64,000 nt of DNA, taken from Roseiconus lacunae (GTDB taxonomy: Bacteria; Planctomycetota; Planctomycetia; Pirellulales; Pirellulaceae). The notes under the pieces are model-generated. The model had not been told where the DNA came from and did no database searches. It was given only the letters and a program-made list of their open reading frames with translations. The position numbers were made by a program, and so were the translations under genes. Shown in pieces: positions 36,294 to 47,729 of this stretch. How positions within the stretch are numbered: the first letter of the stretch is position 1; the number at the start of each line of letters is the position of its first letter. Location of the stretch: assembly GCF_008312935.1 (NCBI RefSeq), contig NZ_VSZO01000001.1, positions 1,364,001-1,428,000 of the forward strand, written 5' to 3'.

Positions 36294-37766
36294 ATGCCTT
36301 CGACTGACACGACATCGCTTGAGATGGATTCAACCGCGATTCCGACGACTGCCATCATCGGTGGCGGTTTCAGTGGCACGCTCGCGGCAGTCAACCTCGT
36401 CCGATTCGCGAAAAAGTCGCAGCGTGTCGTCATCGTCAACTCAGGCCGTCCCTTTGGCCGGGGAACCGCCTATGGGACGACTCGGAACGAACATTTGTTG
36501 AACGTCGCGGCTCGGAATATGTCCGCTTTTCCTGATCACCCGTCGCATTTTTTTGAATGGTTACGGTCCCGCTGCGAATACGATGCGATGGATGACACCA
36601 CGCTACGGGAAACGTTTATCCCGCGACGGATCTACGGTGATTACATTCGCAGCCTTGCGGCGCATTATCTCGGCGACGCCGATCCGCGATCGAAGGTGCG
36701 CTGCGAAGTCATCGAAGACTGTGCGACCGACATCAAGCCACGCCAAGGCGAGAAGGGTGGGGTCGTGATGCTTGAAAACGGTGATCCGATCGAAGCCGAA
36801 TCGATCATCCTGGCCACCGGCAATCAGCCGCCTGCGGGTTTGCCAGGGGCAAACAAGCTGGCCAACGATCGTCGGTACTGTGGCAACCCCTGGATGAATT
36901 GGCATGAAAACCTGCCGAGTGAAGACCAGCACATCATCATTTTAGGAACCGGTCTGACGGCGGTTGATGTCATCGTCACGCTTCGCCATAAGGGATGGTG
37001 TGGCAAGGTCACCGCGATTTCGCGAAACGGGATGCTACCGCAGCGGCACTTCCGCGGTATCGAATGGCCACACGCGGTTCCGGACGACGGGCAAACACGC
37101 TCGCTTAAAGAACTGGTGCGGCTGATTCGCCAGGACTGTGAACGGCTGCGCGGTGTCAGCCAAAACCCGGCGATCTCCGTTGATAAACTGCGCAGTCGAA
37201 CTCAGCAACTGTGGAAAGCATTCACTCATGAAGAGCGGCAGCAATTCTTGAGGAAATACGCGGCGGATTGGAACGTCATTCGTCACCGCATTGCCGGGCC
37301 GATTCATGACGCGGTCACCGACGCGCTCGACTGTGGCCAGCTCACCATTCGGCCGGCGACGATTGAATCACTGGCATCCGGTGAAAACGGAATCGAGATT
37401 CATCTGGTCGGCCGAGACGGCGAGAAAAAGATGATCGAAGGCGACGTCGTGATTAACTGCACCGGGCCAAAGTCGCGGTTTTCTGATTCGAGCCTTTCTC
37501 TCTATCGCAATCTATTCGATCGAGGACTCGCGAAACCCGACTCTATGGACATGGGAATAGCGGTGACAGATGACTTTGAAGTTCTTGACCGGAGCGATCA
37601 TGTTTCGTCGTTCCTTCACGCGATCGGTCCGATCCTCAAAGGGACGCTTTGGGAAAGTGTCGCCGTCCCTGAATTACGACAACAAGCCTATCACGTCGCT
37701 AAGTCTATCCTCAACCAAGAACCCGCCACGATCGCCAAGAAGGACACGATCGAGTACAGCATTTAG
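36294..37766 (+). CDS. FAD/NAD(P)-binding protein (YdhS-like)
   Basis: A 490-residue flavoprotein of the FAD-NAD(P)-binding family (PF13454 type). The N-terminal dinucleotide motif is IIGGGFSGTLAAVNL at about 18-32, a middle segment GRGTAYGT with LLNVAARNMSAFP is typical of the family, and a second nucleotide-like motif IILGTGLTAVDV lies near residue 218-229. The start at 36294 fits the family; the open frame back to 36180 is not protein-like. It is divergent from the MarR regulator and shares its palindromic operator region, so it may be controlled by it. The reaction is unknown. Confidence 0.85.
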   Translation: MPSTDTTSLEMDSTAIPTTAIIGGGFSGTLAAVNLVRFAKKSQRVVIVNSGRPFGRGTAYGTTRNEHLLNVAARNMSAFPDHPSHFFEWLRSRCEYDAMDDTTLRETFIPRRIYGDYIRSLAAHYLGDADPRSKVRCEVIEDCATDIKPRQGEKGGVVMLENGDPIEAESIILATGNQPPAGLPGANKLANDRRYCGNPWMNWHENLPSEDQHIIILGTGLTAVDVIVTLRHKGWCGKVTAISRNGMLPQRHFRGIEWPHAVPDDGQTRSLKELVRLIRQDCERLRGVSQNPAISVDKLRSRTQQLWKAFTHEERQQFLRKYAADWNVIRHRIAGPIHDAVTDALDCGQLTIRPATIESLASGENGIEIHLVGRDGEKKMIEGDVVINCTGPKSRFSDSSLSLYRNLFDRGLAKPDSMDMGIAVTDDFEVLDRSDHVSSFLHAIGPILKGTLWESVAVPELRQQAYHVAKSILNQEPATIAKKDTIEYSI

Positions 37767-37793
37767 ACCTTCGTGGACCCGTTGTTTAGCTGG

Positions 37794-40700
37794 TTACTTC
37801 TGGCGCTTCGCTTGATACGCATTCATCACCGTGATCACGTCGCCGACTTGTTGTCGTAGCGTTGCCTCTAGTGAGATGACGCGATCTTTCTGTGGATCAT
37901 CGCTGATCGATTGTAGCTCGCCTGCCGTCGACGCCGCCTGGTCAGCCCCGACGCTACGCGACGCACCGCCGAGTGTGTGCGCGACTCGGCGAACGAGCGC
38001 AAAGTCGCCGGCCTTGACCGCACTGCCCAATTGCCCTAGCAAAACCTCGCTTTCCTGAAGGTAAGCGGCGACTAAATCTGCCAGCAGTTCTTCGTTGCCC
38101 CCGACCAGCTGCCTCGCATGGGAAAGGTTATAAGTGGAAGAAGTAGGCTCTGATTCCGAAACTTCAGCATCGGCCTGCTCGGTCGCAGCCAGTGGCTCTG
38201 ACGTGACAGGCGTGTCATGGGAAGATGTCTCACCGACCGGCGCGGTCGACCGTCCAAAGCGTTCGATGATCTCCCCCAACTTTTCCTTCAGTGTCCCGAT
38301 GCGAATTGGCTTGGGGATATAATCATCCATCCCCGAATCGAGGCAGCGTTGGCGATCACCTTTCATCGCGTGGGCCGTCATCGCGATGATCGGAACATGA
38401 CAACCGGTGGACTGTTCACGCTGACGGATTTGCTCGGTCGCGGCCAGGCCGTCAACCTCCGGCATCTGCACGTCCATCAGAACCGCGTCATAAACCTCTG
38501 CGTTCGTTTGATCGATTGCGGCTTGTCCGTCGTTGACCACCGTGACCTGGATCCCAAGACGCGTGAGCACTCCGATGGCAAGCTTTTGATTGACAACGTT
38601 GTCTTCGGCCAACAGCACGCGAAGCCCGGCAAGCGATGCATCACTGCACTGCTCGGACGGATGCGATTGTTCGTCCTCGGCACCATTGACCCCGAGCGTC
38701 CGCACGATCGCATCAAAGATTTCGGATTGCTTTACCGGCTTGAGCAACCGTTCGGCGATTTGCAATTCGATGTTTAATGCTTGGTCACCCTGCCGACCGG
38801 CACTGGTCAAGATGATGATCGGTGTGTCGGCAAGGCTCGGATCGTCGCGAACCGTTTTGACCAAGTCATAGCCACTCATTTCGGGCATATGGATGTCGGT
38901 CACGATCAATTTGCATGGCTGGTCTTCACGTTCGGCTTCGCGAAGCAGTTTCAAGGCGACCTCGCCGGATTCGGCCAGTACCGGGGTCATGCCCCAGTTC
39001 GAAAACATCTCTTGTAAGATCGCTCGATTGGTCGAGTTGTCGTCGACAATCAAGACTTTCGTTCCGCCGACATACACCAACCCACGCGTCGCGCTCGACT
39101 CGGCGTTATCGGCGACTCCGAGATGGAGGTCAAACTCGAACGTGCTGCCTCGGCCAACCTCGCTATCGACTTCGATCGTTCCGCCCATTAGTGAGACCAG
39201 GCGAGTCGAGATGGCGAGTCCCAGGCCGGTGCCTCCGAATCGACGGGTGACCGAGGTGTCGGCTTGTTCGAATTCCTGAAAAATTGCCTCGCAACGTTCG
39301 GGGGGAATCCCAACACCGGTGTCTTGAACGCGCAGTGTGAGCACGAGTGTGTCCTTGTCGAGCTGTTTGACCTTGGCGTCGACAAAGACCTCTCCCTGCT
39401 CGGTGAACTTGATCGCGTTGCCTACCAAATTGACCAAGATCTGACGAATCCTCCCGGCGTCGCCAACGACATACCGGGGAACAGTGGGCTCAACACGAAA
39501 GGCAAGTTCCAACCCTTTGGCGTGTGCTTTCAGTCCCAGTGTCTTCATCGTATCACCGATGCTTTCCCGCAGGTCAAATGTCTGCGGTTCGATCTCAAGC
39601 TTGCCGGCTTCGATCTTTGAAAAATCCAAAATGTCGTTGATGATCGACAGTAGCGCCTCGCCAGATTCTTGAACCATCGAAAGGAAACTGCGTTGGGTCG
39701 CATCGAGTCGTGTGTCGAGCAGCAGGTCCGTCATTCCGATGATGGCGTTCATCGGCGTACGGATTTCGTGGCTCATGTTAGCCAGGAAATCGCTTTTGGC
39801 ACGGTTCGCTTTGTCGGCCAGTTCTTTTGCGTCAACGATTTCTTTTTCAAACTTTTTGCGTTCGGTGATGTCGTGACCGATCCCGACGACTCCGATGACG
39901 GTGCCTTCGCTGCCACGCAGCGGAACCTTGGTTGTCAACAACCAGCGTGGTTGTCCGTCTGAACCTTGGTGAGATTCCTCACGATCGAACAACGCTTCAC
40001 CGGTTCGCATCACATTTTGATCGTCGGTGACATAGTTACAGGCCATTTCGGCCGGCGAGAAATCGTAGTCGCTCTTGCCAATGATTTGATCGGTCGATTC
40101 AAGCCCCAGCAAGTTAATCAGGGACTGATTGGCGGTCACGAACCGACCCGCACGATCCTTGACATAGATTAAGTCGGGAACATTGTTGATGATCGTCTTT
40201 AGCAGATCACGTTCGCGTGACAGCTCTCGTTCGGCACGAATCTGCTCCGAAACGTCACGTGATATCCCCACCGTTCCGACGATTTGACCGATCGCATCGA
40301 CCAAGGGGGCTTTTGTGGTGCTGCACCATGTTTCCTTGCGATCAGGGTATGTCTCGCGTTCGATCTTTCCCTGAATCATTTCACCGGTTTCCAAAATCCG
40401 CCGTTCGTCAGCGAGGGCGTCCTTGGCATGCTCGCGACCAAAAAAATCAGCGTCTGATTTTCCGATCGCCTCACGTGGATCGTCTAAGCCTAGCTTTTGA
40501 GCACAGCTCCGACTAAGGCGAATGAATCTGCTTTCGCTATCCTTGAAATAGATCGAGTCGGGGACGGTATCCAGTAGAATGGAAAGCAAGTGACGTTCAA
40601 ACTCGATCTGATGTTCGGTGTTTTTCTGGTCGGTCACATCCCAGAACATCACTTGGATACCGGTCACTTCGCCGGCATCATCTCGGACCGGGGCCTTCCA

Positions 40701-41000
40701 GACCTCGACATACTTGATCGTTCCGGCGGAATCTTGATGGCGTTCGACGTTATGGTAGAGCCGCCCGGATTCAACCACCTGGCGATCGTCGGCGAGATAC
40801 TTTTTAGCGAGGTCCGCAGGGAATAGGTCAAAATCTGTTTTGCCGACCAGTTCCGATGAGGTTCGGCCAATCACATCACAGGCGAGCTCGTTAGCATATT
40901 GCAAACGTCCTTGTAGGTCTTTGCGGATCACGCACAGCGGTAGACTTTCGATTAGCGATCGATAGGTCGCTTCAGAATCATTGGAGCTCGCGTTGGCCAT
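37794..41000 (-). CDS. Hybrid sensor histidine kinase with PAS, receivers and HPt
   Basis: A 1068-residue soluble multi-domain kinase. Three PAS domains occupy about 10-125, 135-253 and 263-385. The HisKA region has the phospho-His at His411 in SHEIRTP, followed by the ATPase domain with Asn528 of the N box, DTGVGI and a GGTGLGL box. Two receivers follow with phospho-Asp at Asp702 and Asp843, and a C-terminal HPt domain has His1008 in AHTLGG. No membrane segment is seen, so the signal is cytoplasmic. An intact phosphorelay is predicted within one protein. No partner response regulator gene is adjacent, so the final target is elsewhere. Confidence 0.93.
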   Translation of the reverse strand: MANASSNDSEATYRSLIESLPLCVIRKDLQGRLQYANELACDVIGRTSSELVGKTDFDLFPADLAKKYLADDRQVVESGRLYHNVERHQDSAGTIKYVEVWKAPVRDDAGEVTGIQVMFWDVTDQKNTEHQIEFERHLLSILLDTVPDSIYFKDSESRFIRLSRSCAQKLGLDDPREAIGKSDADFFGREHAKDALADERRILETGEMIQGKIERETYPDRKETWCSTTKAPLVDAIGQIVGTVGISRDVSEQIRAERELSRERDLLKTIINNVPDLIYVKDRAGRFVTANQSLINLLGLESTDQIIGKSDYDFSPAEMACNYVTDDQNVMRTGEALFDREESHQGSDGQPRWLLTTKVPLRGSEGTVIGVVGIGHDITERKKFEKEIVDAKELADKANRAKSDFLANMSHEIRTPMNAIIGMTDLLLDTRLDATQRSFLSMVQESGEALLSIINDILDFSKIEAGKLEIEPQTFDLRESIGDTMKTLGLKAHAKGLELAFRVEPTVPRYVVGDAGRIRQILVNLVGNAIKFTEQGEVFVDAKVKQLDKDTLVLTLRVQDTGVGIPPERCEAIFQEFEQADTSVTRRFGGTGLGLAISTRLVSLMGGTIEVDSEVGRGSTFEFDLHLGVADNAESSATRGLVYVGGTKVLIVDDNSTNRAILQEMFSNWGMTPVLAESGEVALKLLREAEREDQPCKLIVTDIHMPEMSGYDLVKTVRDDPSLADTPIIILTSAGRQGDQALNIELQIAERLLKPVKQSEIFDAIVRTLGVNGAEDEQSHPSEQCSDASLAGLRVLLAEDNVVNQKLAIGVLTRLGIQVTVVNDGQAAIDQTNAEVYDAVLMDVQMPEVDGLAATEQIRQREQSTGCHVPIIAMTAHAMKGDRQRCLDSGMDDYIPKPIRIGTLKEKLGEIIERFGRSTAPVGETSSHDTPVTSEPLAATEQADAEVSESEPTSSTYNLSHARQLVGGNEELLADLVAAYLQESEVLLGQLGSAVKAGDFALVRRVAHTLGGASRSVGADQAASTAGELQSISDDPQKDRVISLEATLRQQVGDVITVMNAYQAKRQK

Positions 41001-41078
41001 CGCCTCGTTCGCCTTCGCATCGTTCGCGGAAAAGATCGAATTCTATTGCAGCATAACCTTGTCACACGCCATTCGCGA

Positions 41079-42200
41079 TCAGGAACCGAGCTCGATTGCG
41101 CGGTGCTCTTTTGCCGAACGGTAACAAGCGTCTACCAGTTCCATCGTCGCCAGATTGTTTCGCCCCGAAAGAGAAGGCGTCGTTCCCTGCTCAAGCGAAC
41201 ACAAAAGTTCCGCCATCGGTCCGACAAAGGCATCCGGAAACCATACTTCATTCCAACGCGGTCGCTTCCAAGCCGGTGCGTCGATGGTGGTGTAATCAAG
41301 TGTGCTTGGGGTCCGCTTGGGATAACTTGGCCAACCGATGGTGCCCAAGGCCATGCCCTCGACACCTTCGATGCGATACTTAATCCCTAAATCCGCCGCG
41401 GCGCCTTCCTTCGCCGGCCCGGCCCAGACGTCGTCGCAGATCATGCAACGCAACCCGCTGGCGTACTCCAAGATATACAAGCCGATTCCATCGGAGTGCG
41501 GAAAGCTGGTGCGCGGGTCGGATCGAAAACTGGCAAACACACGGACGGGATCGCCAAACCAAAACCGCATCGTGTCGAGGTGATGAATCGACATGATGCG
41601 ACACGTCATCCAGCCCTGCCGCTCTTGCCAAGGCATCCAGTGTGGAATCGCCCGCATGTCGATCGTCGCCAAGACGGGATCGCCAAACGAGCCTTGGCGA
41701 ATCAATTGCCATGCCGCACGAACGGACTGGTCGTATCGCATGTTTTGATTCACGCATAGCACTTTACCGGCGTCTTCACACATCCGAACGATTTGCTCGG
41801 CTTCGGCGCGGTCACCGCCGAGCGGTTTTTGAGCCAGTATGCCACGAACCTGTGGCGCTCGCACCACTTCGCTGATCACGGCCCGTAAGCAGTCCGGTGG
41901 AACGGCAACATCGATGACCTCGATGCGAGGATCACGTAGTAATTCCTGATAGCTCGAATAGGCTTGGTCAATATCGTGTCGCTGCGCGACCGCTTGGGCG
42001 CGCTGGTGCGAACGTGAGGCGATCGCAACCGGCAGAAAACCGTTATCCCGGTAAGCCACCAGATGGCAATCCGCCATGATGAATCCCGCTCCGATACAAC
42101 CGATCGGAACATCACGTCGATCGGGGAGTTGGGGAAGGTAGTCGAGCGAATCTACCGAGTCGGCAGCGGAGTTGCCCGGCGCGGCGTCTCTAAACATCAT
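41079..42200 (-). CDS. Gfo/Idh/MocA-family oxidoreductase
   Basis: A 373-residue NAD(P)-dependent oxidoreductase without a signal peptide. The Rossmann motif [14 protein letters not shown] starts near residue 33 and the catalytic motif is QKP at 124-126, a Glu-to-Gln variant of EKP that keeps Lys and Pro. A C-terminal domain with a [15 protein letters not shown] segment is typical, giving the usual His. Its start overlaps the stop of the phytanoyl-CoA-dioxygenase-like gene (ATGA), so translation is coupled. Together they may act on the same sugar-like or acyl substrate, but neither substrate is known. Confidence 0.88.
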   Translation of the reverse strand: MMFRDAAPGNSAADSVDSLDYLPQLPDRRDVPIGCIGAGFIMADCHLVAYRDNGFLPVAIASRSHQRAQAVAQRHDIDQAYSSYQELLRDPRIEVIDVAVPPDCLRAVISEVVRAPQVRGILAQKPLGGDRAEAEQIVRMCEDAGKVLCVNQNMRYDQSVRAAWQLIRQGSFGDPVLATIDMRAIPHWMPWQERQGWMTCRIMSIHHLDTMRFWFGDPVRVFASFRSDPRTSFPHSDGIGLYILEYASGLRCMICDDVWAGPAKEGAAADLGIKYRIEGVEGMALGTIGWPSYPKRTPSTLDYTTIDAPAWKRPRWNEVWFPDAFVGPMAELLCSLEQGTTPSLSGRNNLATMELVDACYRSAKEHRAIELGS

Positions 42201-43090
42201 TGTTGCCCGGCTTCGAGTGACTTCGCACTGGCATCTCGGTTGGGATCAAGAAACCCGACTTCGTCTGAGGAGAGCTTGTCAGGGTCCGTTTCGGTAAATC
42301 GACGAGCGCCGATCTGTCTGATCGCGTCATCCTCCAGTCGATCGAGCGGCGTGTATCGTGGGTGGTGAGAATCTTTATAGGGATCGTTGGACTTGGCGTT
42401 GTAGCAACACACCATCGCCCAACGAGGTGAGTCCGATCGGTTTTGATCGCTACGGTGTAATAGGTTGGAATGAAAGAATAGGGCATCGCCAGGTTCCATC
42501 TCGATATGCAGGTGTTCCATCCGTTTCAAGATGTGTTCGACACGCTCTGGGTCGGCGCCTGCTTGTTCGCCGGTCAGCCGATGTTCCACTCGTCCGCAGA
42601 GGTGCGAACCGCGGATGACTTGCAAACAACCGTTCAGTCGCGTGCTGGGATCGACCGCGATAAACACGCTCAACAGATTCGGTGTCAGCACTCCGTTGCC
42701 GTACCAATACCCATAGTCCTGGTGCCATGCCCAAGCACCGCCGACACGAGCATCCTTCATGATCATCTTCGAATGATAATGGTACGGTTCGTCACCAAGT
42801 AGCTGTTCGGCGGTATCCACGATCCGTTCGCATCGGGCGAAGGCACCATAGATTCCATCACCGGGATGGTTCCAAAGCGACAAACGGACTGTACCGCCTT
42901 CGCCATCATTTCGGCCGAATGAATGGTCATCTAGACGTTTGTCTTCTTTGGCCGAACGTCGCAGTAGGTCGATTTCATCGGCGTCGAAGAGCGCACGACG
43001 ATAAAGAAAACCATCGCTTTGGTAATTGCTGAGATCGGCAGAATCGAGTCTTGGTGACATAGCAAGCAACGCATCCGGTGGGCAGGTCAA
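42197..43090 (-). CDS. Phytanoyl-CoA dioxygenase-family protein
   Basis: A 297-residue Fe(II)/2-oxoglutarate-dependent oxygenase homologue. The iron-binding motif is His-x-Asp in WHQDYGYW at about 122-129, with the distal His in [10 protein letters not shown] near 205-214 and an Arg downstream for 2-oxoglutarate. Length is typical. ATG at 43060 is an alternative start. The gene lies downstream of an intergenic hairpin and overlaps the Gfo/Idh/MocA gene by 4 bases. Such pairs are common in planctomycetes, where these enzymes are thought to act on unknown hydroxylation substrates. Confidence 0.88.
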   Translation of the reverse strand: MTCPPDALLAMSPRLDSADLSNYQSDGFLYRRALFDADEIDLLRRSAKEDKRLDDHSFGRNDGEGGTVRLSLWNHPGDGIYGAFARCERIVDTAEQLLGDEPYHYHSKMIMKDARVGGAWAWHQDYGYWYGNGVLTPNLLSVFIAVDPSTRLNGCLQVIRGSHLCGRVEHRLTGEQAGADPERVEHILKRMEHLHIEMEPGDALFFHSNLLHRSDQNRSDSPRWAMVCCYNAKSNDPYKDSHHPRYTPLDRLEDDAIRQIGARRFTETDPDKLSSDEVGFLDPNRDASAKSLEAGQQ

Positions 43091-43255
43091 ACACTTCGGG
43101 AAGGACCTGCGATGATACCATGGGCGCGACGTGATTGCTGCGTTCTAGTCTGCGTGTTCCGGCGGTTGGTGTTTCGCACCGGTTGTTGGAAGAAAACCGG
43201 TGCAAACGCCTATCGGCTAATCGATCGCATGGAGGGCGATCACAAGGCAATTGCT
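43091..43255. other. Intergenic region with strong hairpin
   Basis: A 165-base gap between the GH57 gene end and the start of the phytanoyl-CoA-dioxygenase-like gene, same strand. GTTT-C-GCACCGGTT (43171-43184) pairs with AACCGGTGCAAAC (43195-43207) apart from one bulged C, around a 10-base loop. No T-run follows on either strand, so a 3' transcript hairpin or an attenuator-like element is possible. Confidence 0.55.
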
Positions 43256-45424
43256 TTAGAGCTGGATGACCTGCTCTTGATCAACTGTTTCGGCGTTCTG
43301 TTCGCAAGCCGCCGACATCTCGATGGTCACGTGCCAGCGCCCTTCGCTATCACCCCGCACCAACCAGTGCGGTTGCACGCAGACGCTTTGATGAACCAAT
43401 TCAAAGCCGGCTTCACTTTGGCTGACCGTCTCGATCGGGAAAGCCCAGATGCCACTGGGGCGATCCAGCTTGAGCGAGACATCAATCCCCAACCAACGAT
43501 CCGAAAGGCCAAGGCCTGTCGCGTCCTGCAAGTCTAGGGTTTCGCCGAGCTGACCCAACCGTTGGCCGTTTTCGTCGCTGAAATAACGATCATCGGCACC
43601 GGCCGGAAGACCGGCAAAGTTCATCTCGACACCGAAGTGCAGGTCGCGGTCTTGGGGAAGATTTTCAAGCAGGTACGTCACTTCCATTGTCTCGCTACCG
43701 GCGACCAAGGTGATGGCCTTGGTCAATGCAATTGGGATTCCCCAAGCATTGCCTTCGCGGCGCATCTGTACTTGAACGCGATCACCGCCACGGCGAAGTT
43801 TGGTTTTGAACGGTAGCTCGACAAAGTCACCGCGTTCCATTGCTTCACCACGCCAGACCGATTCCATGCCGGCGTCATTGTCATAGAAATGGTCCATCAA
43901 GCTTTTGCGTGCATAGCGATCGTATTGCAATCGCTTGTCCAAATCGGCCTGCTTAAAGACGACTCGGTCGTGAATGCTGGCGACGTCGTCACCAGCCGCG
44001 TTGGGGCCGGCGAGAACTTTTTGGTGATAGCTTTCGGGCCGACGCTGCAAGGTGGCGAGTAAGTTGTGACTGATCTTGCGGACGTCCAATTCGTAAATTC
44101 GGCCACCCCGCCCCGGTTGAACCCAGGCGCACAGCTTATCATTGCTGAGCCGTACTTCTTGAACGCCGTCAAAGTTGTAATCGTCGTTGGTCGCCGTCAC
44201 TGCCGTATCATTGAACTCACCGGTCAATTGGGCCAGCAAATTGTCGGCCGTGATCAGATGTTCGTAGATCGCATTTCGAAGGTGTGGCAGGTAAATCCCG
44301 CCGAATGCCCCGTGCCAGTAAGGACAGTTGCATTGGCCGCGGTAAAGATGATCTCGAATCACGGCCAGTTGCCCGGAGTCGACACCGGCCGCTTCGGCGT
44401 CGGCGACGCGACGACTAACGTGCATCATCCGAGCGTACATCTCGTTGGTTTCTTCGTACTTCCGTTTGAAGTTTCGCCAATAACCACCACGGACAAAGTT
44501 CTTCAAATCCTTCCAGTGCGGGTCGGATTCCATTTCGTGCGTGACATGATCGAGCGTTTGTTGAGCCTTGGTTGGCAACGACCACTCGGTCATTTCGCGA
44601 TAGCTGCAATCGGGCAAATAAACTTTGCCGCGCGAAGGTGTCCGGTCGATCGCCTCGTTCAATGTCACGGTGTGAAGCCAAGACGAATTTTCGGTCAAGG
44701 CGTCGAATAGACCACGCAACCATCCACGCTCGTAGACGTGCACCTTGGTATCGGGCCACGTTCCAAACTTTTCACCGTCGTCACCAAACGTCAGCACGGC
44801 TCCGGGCGTCTTTTCGGCAACTTCACGGCAATGCTTGATCGTCGCTTCGACCGGTTGGAACGGAATCGTATAACGCAGGTGTTCTGATCCCGGGAAGATC
44901 CGCAGCAATCGACCATCGTCTTCGGTCATGAAGAACCCGGTCATCTCCTCCGTTCGCAGTCCTGCGGCGCGGAAATGGTAGTCGTCCAGTACGGTGTAAC
45001 TGATCCCGGCATCGACTATGTCACTTGTCAGCGACGATTCCCAAACACGCTCAGGCATCCACATGCCCTTGGGAGTGGCGCCCAAATGCCGCTCCAGCCA
45101 GCGACTGTAGGATTCGATCTGTCCGACACGATCTCGAGAAGGCAGCATCGTCAAGATTGGTTCGTACTGCGGCCCACCGATGATTTCAACCCGGCCGGCT
45201 TCGACCAACAGACGTAATCGATCAAGATACTCCGGGTGACGTTCGGCCAGCCACAGCATCAACGGCCCCGAGGTGTGCAGCGAGATTTGAAGCTGCTCGT
45301 AGGGCTCGAAGACTTCCAAAAACGGTAGATAGCTATCCTGATACGCTTGCTCGAATACACCATCAAAGTTTCCAATCGGTTGATGGTTGTGCAAAACCAG
45401 GCAGAGATGAACGTGAGCGGACAT
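43256..45424 (-). CDS. GH57-family 4-alpha-glucanotransferase or alpha-amylase
   Basis: A 722-residue glycoside hydrolase family 57 enzyme. The N-terminal barrel starts with HLCLVLHNHQP, the catalytic nucleophile is Glu125 in WMPERVW, and the acid/base Asp is in the FGDDGEKFG segment at about 213-221. The C-terminal region resembles the DUF1925/DUF1926 domains typical of glucanotransferases and amylases of this family. No signal peptide is seen, so it acts on intracellular alpha-glucan. It is downstream of the GalT-like and glycogen synthase genes on the same strand, which supports a role in glycogen remodelling. Confidence 0.9.
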   Translation of the reverse strand: MSAHVHLCLVLHNHQPIGNFDGVFEQAYQDSYLPFLEVFEPYEQLQISLHTSGPLMLWLAERHPEYLDRLRLLVEAGRVEIIGGPQYEPILTMLPSRDRVGQIESYSRWLERHLGATPKGMWMPERVWESSLTSDIVDAGISYTVLDDYHFRAAGLRTEEMTGFFMTEDDGRLLRIFPGSEHLRYTIPFQPVEATIKHCREVAEKTPGAVLTFGDDGEKFGTWPDTKVHVYERGWLRGLFDALTENSSWLHTVTLNEAIDRTPSRGKVYLPDCSYREMTEWSLPTKAQQTLDHVTHEMESDPHWKDLKNFVRGGYWRNFKRKYEETNEMYARMMHVSRRVADAEAAGVDSGQLAVIRDHLYRGQCNCPYWHGAFGGIYLPHLRNAIYEHLITADNLLAQLTGEFNDTAVTATNDDYNFDGVQEVRLSNDKLCAWVQPGRGGRIYELDVRKISHNLLATLQRRPESYHQKVLAGPNAAGDDVASIHDRVVFKQADLDKRLQYDRYARKSLMDHFYDNDAGMESVWRGEAMERGDFVELPFKTKLRRGGDRVQVQMRREGNAWGIPIALTKAITLVAGSETMEVTYLLENLPQDRDLHFGVEMNFAGLPAGADDRYFSDENGQRLGQLGETLDLQDATGLGLSDRWLGIDVSLKLDRPSGIWAFPIETVSQSEAGFELVHQSVCVQPHWLVRGDSEGRWHVTIEMSAACEQNAETVDQEQVIQL

Positions 45425-46098
45425 ATCAGGTGGTGCGTTAAAATTAAATTGAATGCAAGTCGTGAATCAGGCTGCGGCTCAGCCCGAACGAAATCGGAAC
45501 GGACGCGGATTGTACGGAACAGGCCGGCAATCCCGAATATCTCTCTCAGCTACGTTATCACTGATAGCAAAAAATTTCCGGCCATGCAAAAGCTAAACAC
45601 AACCCACGGCGAAAAAGCCCCGCACGCCGCAAAGCTTTCCAGGCCTACCAATCAATCTATCGGCAGCCGAGTCGCGTCTTGATAGCGCGAGTCTTTAGAG
45701 TTTCAGGAAAACTATCATCGATGATTGCTCGGCGCTGTTGTTGGCTGATCGTTCTTTAAGACGGTTCGCATCACCGCCCCGTTGGCAAGTCGATTTTGCA
45801 TGCATCGACTGAAACATCGCAAACGACGCACTTTTTGACTCGATGCAAGCATCCTAGACACTCTGCAATTGGTGCATGTCGCGGCCAGCTGAGCGTAATT
45901 CGAAGCGGTGGACCAAGCACGCAATGTCCACTGACAAGTGTGTTGGTTCGGGAGCAGCCGAATCGGTTCAGGCTGGTTCGAGGGCTAAGTGGCAACCGTG
46001 GCGAACGCCAAACGGCTGATTGGGCGTGATTTCTCTTGAATCAACCCATCGGCGAACCAATGCGTTTGGGGCAATCACGCGTTGCTTATCAAAAGCGA
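45425..46098. other. Long intergenic region
   Basis: These 674 bases lie between the GalT-like gene and the GH57 gene, both on the minus strand. The region has a moderately AT-rich part at 45540-45600 and a few Cys-rich small frames that do not look protein-like. I see no RNA gene, repeat or hairpin I can support. Its length suggests that GH57 has its own promoter. Confidence 0.4.
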
Positions 46099-47505
46099 TT
46101 AGCCAAAAGCCAGGACGCGACGCGGGTCGTCCTTGCGTGCGATACGGCGATAATTCGCGGCGGCAACTTCGGGCAGCATTGAATTGATCATGCAATCGCT
46201 GCTCCATTCGAAGCCGGCGGCCTTGTTGATTCGTGGGAAAATATCCAGCCACCACTGGAACGCTTCCGGTTGCGATGCGGCCGGCGGGCAGGTGTGCAGG
46301 AGGTAATTGTATGCCTTTCCGGGAAACGCCTGATCGACCCAGTAGATCACCCGGGTTAGCAAGCTGGCGAGACGGTCGAGCGTTGCATCGTCGAAATTCT
46401 CGAAGTGCGATTGATGTCCCATCGAGGTGACTCGAATCATTCCGGGGAATCGACTCGCAAAAGGACTGTATGCGACGAACGAGTCGGTGCGGTCGATCAG
46501 TCGGCTCTTTTGTTCGCACTCAGCCCGCAGCAAATCACATCCGAGTGAGCTTCCCGTTCGGGCGCGGTGTGTTTCACAGCGAGCCAGCGTAACGCGGGCG
46601 GCCTGGGGTAATAGGCTCGTTGCGATCAGTTGGCTATGGCTGTGATGCAGCGATGCCCCGGCTTCGGGCCCGCAGTTCTTGAAGACGCTGATATAGCGGA
46701 TGCCATCGACAGATGCCCAGTGGCGAATTCGTTCGCGATAGGCAACGAGCGTCAGATAGACCAGGGCTGGATCGAACGAGGCCATGTTTTCGGCATGACC
46801 AGACGATTCGATGATCACCTCGTGTCCACCGACAACCGGGGCTGATGGAAACAATTGATCGGTCGATGTTTCCGCCAGACTGGCAAGATTCGGATCGATC
46901 GCCGTGATCGCAGGGAATTTGTTAGGTACGACGCGGACATCCCAGCCGGGTTGCTCGCCATAGCAAACACTCACTGCCGGACGGGCGAATCGGTCGGCAC
47001 CTTGATCGGTCGGTACCGCGGTCAGGTCGCCGAGGCGTCCCGTCCAAACCGCTTCTGGCGTCTGTTGTTCGGAGCCGGCGCAGAACGGACAGCCGACTTG
47101 AATCTGGCCGTTCCCCAAAGCGACCGGCGGCATCGATGGAGCCGGTGCGTATTCGTTGGGGCGTTGGTCACGGCTGGGCGCATAGATGGTCCAACCCCCG
47201 GTCAATTGGTCGCGTCGCGAGTGCGAGGCGGATTCATCGGTTAGCCACGTATGCTCGGCCAACAGTTGATCTTGAGTGTCCGGATCGACGTCCCAGCGTT
47301 TGTCGAGTTTTCGGCTGGATCGGCGAACGGATAGCATCACTCTTGTTTTCTCGTCCGTCGATAGACGAGTGTCCATATCAATTGGACCGTCAGTCTTTGG
47401 CGTCTTGCGGTTGGCAGCAAACCCTAACTCCGCCTCACGCACCTGATCGGGTGCAGAAGAGTTCGCCGTCTCTGGTTTCATATCAGAATCGGCGTCTGGG
47501 AACAT
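46099..47505 (-). CDS. GalT-like nucleotidyltransferase
   Basis: A 468-residue HIT-superfamily transferase homologous to galactose-1-phosphate uridylyltransferase. A CPFC metal motif lies at 139-142 and the catalytic HSHSQ motif has His288 and Gln292, after GASLH. The motif is closer to the GASxSHSHSQ of plant-type GalT-like ADP-glucose phosphorylases than to GalT HPHGQ. The first 85 residues are disordered-looking; the true start could be as far in as 47337, or as early as 47649. It is downstream of glgA by 80-224 bases. A role in ADP-glucose rather than UDP-galactose metabolism is inferred. Confidence 0.8.
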   Translation of the reverse strand: MFPDADSDMKPETANSSAPDQVREAELGFAANRKTPKTDGPIDMDTRLSTDEKTRVMLSVRRSSRKLDKRWDVDPDTQDQLLAEHTWLTDESASHSRRDQLTGGWTIYAPSRDQRPNEYAPAPSMPPVALGNGQIQVGCPFCAGSEQQTPEAVWTGRLGDLTAVPTDQGADRFARPAVSVCYGEQPGWDVRVVPNKFPAITAIDPNLASLAETSTDQLFPSAPVVGGHEVIIESSGHAENMASFDPALVYLTLVAYRERIRHWASVDGIRYISVFKNCGPEAGASLHHSHSQLIATSLLPQAARVTLARCETHRARTGSSLGCDLLRAECEQKSRLIDRTDSFVAYSPFASRFPGMIRVTSMGHQSHFENFDDATLDRLASLLTRVIYWVDQAFPGKAYNYLLHTCPPAASQPEAFQWWLDIFPRINKAAGFEWSSDCMINSMLPEVAAANYRRIARKDDPRRVLAFG

Positions 47506-47729
47506 AGCGAACTGCTTTTCTTGATGGTTAACGGCAATCACTCCGCCGGCGCAAACACCAGTTGACACCGAAATGTCGCTGGCGGTTGGCGAATGACGAA
47601 GCCGCGTCGCGGGCCCCTGGAGACTCCCTTTTTTGGTGGCTCGGCGCACTCCCTATCCGAACAACTCTAGCGATTTTACTCGGGGTTCAAGGTGTGAATT
47701 TTAATATTTTCCAATGCCGCCAAGCTCGC

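Noticed and set aside
44066..44710. 214-codon plus-strand frame opposite the GH57 gene
   Set aside because: Shadow of GH57; the real gene has catalytic motifs in its own frame.
45347..46030. Small frames in the gap between galT-like and GH57 genes
   Set aside because: Compositions are Arg/Cys-rich and random-looking, with no start context or family.
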